A stretch of 64,000 nucleotides of DNA from NCBI GenBank assembly GCA_021404685.1, contig QWHC01000011.1:186001-250000 (forward strand), read 5' to 3'. Made by a program: the position numbers and the translations under genes. Below, one piece after another: positions 62,284 to 64,000 of this stretch. Position 1 is the stretch's first letter. Every line of letters starts with the position of its first letter. A model generated the notes under the pieces. It was not told the DNA's origin. It was given only the letters and a program-made list of their open reading frames with translations, and did no database searches. The DNA is from Chloroflexi bacterium CFX4 (lineage in GTDB: Bacteria > Chloroflexota > Anaerolineae > Aggregatilineales > UBA2796).

Positions 62284-63519
62284 TCAGCATCGGCGCAGCC
62301 TGCCCAAACGCCGCTGCAAGCGCACCGCTTCCGCGTAGTAGCACTCCAAGGCGCGCATGACGGCTGACCAAGCGTGCTGTTCAGCGTAGGCGCGTGCCGC
62401 AGCGCTCATCCGCGCCCGCAGCGCCGAATCAGCCAACAATTGGCAGGTGCGCTGCCGAAATGCCTCTGCATCGTGCGGCGGCACAAGGAAGCCCGTCTCG
62501 CCGTGGCGGACCAACGCCGCCGATCCGCCCTGATTAGCGGCAACAACGGGCAAGCCGCTTGCCATCGCCTCTAGGATGACTTGCCCGAACGTCTCGCGCA
62601 CGGCAGGGAACACAAAAACATCCGCCGCCGCGTAGGCATCCGCCAAAGCGTCACCGATCAAATGCCCAATGAAGTGCGCCGACCGTCCGTTTTCGGTCAA
62701 GGTTTGCTGCACCTGTGGCAAGTGATTCCCGCTGCCGATCAAGGTCAGCGCGATGGATGAGTCTGTCGCCAAGGCGCTGAGTGCCTCTAGGTGCTTCTCA
62801 CGCGCCATGCGCCCAACGTAAAGCGCTACACCGCACGCCGATTCACGCCCGTGCAGCAAGCGCGCCCGCCAGGCCGCCCTGCGCCGACGCGGTGTGAAGC
62901 GCGCCGTATCCACACCGCGTCCCCACAGGCGCAGCCGCTTGAACTGCCAAGCGCGCAGTTCGTCCAAGATAATGTGCGTTGGCGCAAGGTTAAGCGTGCA
63001 GCCGTTGTGAATGAAGCGCAAGAGTGCCTCGAACAGCGGTGCAAAGTGCGGTGCGCCATAGCTGCGCGCATAGCCGGGCAGATCGGTTTGATAGTTTGCT
63101 ACGATTGGCACGTGCAACGCGCCACCGCCCAGCATACCGAGCATCCCAAGCGTGAATGGGCTGAACAAGTGGATGAGATCGGGCTGAAAACGCCGCAACT
63201 GAGCAAGCACAGGCAGCCACAACAAGGCGACTCGCGTCTCGGGATAGCTGGGTAGCCACAGCGAAGGCACACTGTAGATCGGTGTGCCTTCAATGTGCGG
63301 CGGCGCTGGGTGCGGCGCAAAGACGATCAGATCGCGTTTGCTGCGCTGCAAATGCCGAATGGTGAGCAACGCCGTGCGCGAGACGCCATCCACTTTGGGC
63401 AGAAATGCCTCTGTGAAAAGCGCCACGCGCTGCACATCGGCGCACAGCACCGTCGTTGGCAGCGGGTCGCCCAGTGCGCCTGTTTCCGCCGCCACGATTG
63501 CCGCAATCGGATCGCTCAT
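62284..63519 (-). CDS. Glycosyltransferase family 4 (MgtA/PimB-like)
   Basis: A 411-residue GT-B glycosyltransferase. After a 30-residue variable N-terminus it begins RVALFTEAFLPKVDGVS, typical of GDP-mannose-dependent mannosyltransferases, with ALYVGRMAREKHLEAL at the C-domain start, HFIGHLIGDALADAYAAADV and the EX7E region ETFGQVILEAMASGLPVVAA. It likely adds a hexose to a lipid such as diacylglycerol or phosphatidylinositol; the latter would fit the ino1 gene in this window. AAGGTAGG precedes the ATG. Confidence 0.85.
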   Translation of the reverse strand: MSDPIAAIVAAETGALGDPLPTTVLCADVQRVALFTEAFLPKVDGVSRTALLTIRHLQRSKRDLIVFAPHPAPPHIEGTPIYSVPSLWLPSYPETRVALLWLPVLAQLRRFQPDLIHLFSPFTLGMLGMLGGGALHVPIVANYQTDLPGYARSYGAPHFAPLFEALLRFIHNGCTLNLAPTHIILDELRAWQFKRLRLWGRGVDTARFTPRRRRAAWRARLLHGRESACGVALYVGRMAREKHLEALSALATDSSIALTLIGSGNHLPQVQQTLTENGRSAHFIGHLIGDALADAYAAADVFVFPAVRETFGQVILEAMASGLPVVAANQGGSAALVRHGETGFLVPPHDAEAFRQRTCQLLADSALRARMSAAARAYAEQHAWSAVMRALECYYAEAVRLQRRLGRLRRC

Positions 63520-63540
63520 CGCGCACCTACCTTAAACGAC

Positions 63541-63571
63541 AACGGACGGGCTGTCTAGCGCGCCGTCCGTT
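63541..63571 (-). terminator. Terminator-like hairpin after sdhB
   Basis: A 9-bp stem (AACGGACGG 63541-63549 with CCGTCCGTT 63563-63571), 13-base loop, 23 bases after the sdhB stop on the minus strand. The T-run is weak. Confidence 0.45.
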
Positions 63572-63594
63572 TAGCCTTATCAACACAAGCGCGC

Positions 63595-64000
63595 TTAGTA
63601 ATCGCGTTTGCCTGTTTGGATCGCCTTTTTCACCTCGCCAATGGCACGGGTGACCTCAATGCCACGTGGGCAAGCCGGCGTGCAGTTATAGATGGTGCGG
63701 CAGCGCCACACACCATCCGGATCAGCCAGCACGTCAAGGCGCTCTTGCAAGTGCTGATCGCGGTCGTCAAAGACGAAGCGATGCGCCTGCACAATGGCTG
63801 CCGGACCGACATAAGCGCCGTTTGCCCAAAAGCTGGGGCAGCTTGTGGTGCAGGCAGCACACAGAATGCACTTGGTCGTATCATCAAAGCGTTCGCGTGC
63901 CTCAATCGTTTGCAGGCGCTCCCGCGGTTTGCCGTCCTCACCAATGGGTGGCGGCGTCTCGTTCACCAAATAGGGCATAATCGCACGGTAGTGGGCAAAG
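63595..64000 (-). CDS. sdhB: Succinate dehydrogenase iron-sulfur subunit (5' part outside window)
   Basis: The C-terminal 134 residues of SdhB, the electron-carrying subunit of succinate:quinone oxidoreductase on the inner membrane. The frame is open to the window edge (FAHYRAIMPYL). The second ferredoxin domain is intact: CILCAACTTSCP and CRTIYNCTPACPRGIEV supply the cysteines for the 4Fe-4S and 3Fe-4S clusters. The N-terminal 2Fe-2S domain would lie beyond 64000. The gene ends its operon here. Confidence 0.95.
   Translation of the reverse strand, partial: FAHYRAIMPYLVNETPPPIGEDGKPRERLQTIEARERFDDTTKCILCAACTTSCPSFWANGAYVGPAAIVQAHRFVFDDRDQHLQERLDVLADPDGVWRCRTIYNCTPACPRGIEVTRAIGEVKKAIQTGKRDY

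Overview
This 64 kb window is bacterial chromosome with moderately high G+C, dense gene packing and many short operons. It most likely comes from a member of the Chloroflexota, probably Anaerolineae or a relative. The grounds are family-level: two DUF2298 'YYY' membrane proteins, a Thr/Pro-rich LytR-CpsA-Psr protein, several SH3b surface proteins, an actinobacterial-type inositol-phosphate synthase, a LysW-type kinase/aminotransferase pair and a stand-alone F0 operon. No ribosomal RNA is present and the placement is inference. No CRISPR array, prophage or insertion sequence was seen. The only RNA gene recognised is tRNA-Glu(CTC).

Layout. 1-2.3 kb: sugar ABC importer genes (permease cut by the window edge, binding protein). 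2.5-6.3 kb: homogentisate dioxygenase facing a GT2 / SH3b lipoprotein / metallo-beta-lactamase-fold operon. 6.4-9.3 kb: binding lipoprotein, Cache-HAMP receptor without an output domain, and a cupin. 9.4-10.5 kb: inositol-3-phosphate synthase. 10.9-23.1 kb: a large membrane glycosyltransferase-like cluster (a 1914-residue GT-C/YYY fusion, a second YYY protein, a GT-C-like protein) with a restriction endonuclease/adenine methylase pair packed between the two YYY genes. 23.1-27.2 kb: three exported proteins (PPC repeats, binding domain plus VWA, binding domain). 27.5-32 kb: a primary-like sigma factor, a CDF metal transporter and minCDE. 32.3-39.3 kb: DUF58, GT39, BatA-like VWA and a polytopic membrane protein. 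39.4-45.4 kb: amino-acid genes (pheA-thrC, an M20 dipeptidase, LysJ/ArgD-like and LysZ). 45.4-46.2 kb: tRNA-Glu, a tiny ORF with its own promoter and terminator, and a decayed DNA methyltransferase. 46.3-53 kb: xylose isomerase, DUF2892, ECF sigma/zinc anti-sigma, DUF512 Fe-S protein, LCP protein, phosphoesterase. 53-55.9 kb: F0 ATP synthase genes atpI-B-E-F(delta) without F1 genes. 56-64 kb: SH3b protein, PHP phosphatase, double thioredoxin-fold protein, duplicated 132-residue proteins, CoxE-like VWA protein, ICMT-like methyltransferase, GT4 enzyme and the 3' part of sdhB.

The strongest unusual signals are these. (a) ATP synthase subunit a carries an insertion of about 165 residues with a textbook EF-hand loop and a charged helix, and the operon ends in a b subunit fused to only the C-terminal part of delta. 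(b) Several small ORFs start at the predicted transcription start (leaderless). Two lie upstream of pheA and a dipeptidase gene and are combined with intrinsic terminators, which suggests translation-controlled termination. (c) A restriction-modification pair is embedded in a glycosyltransferase-like operon. Coordinates, motifs and hairpins were read by eye; homology statements rest on recognised family motifs and no database search was run.
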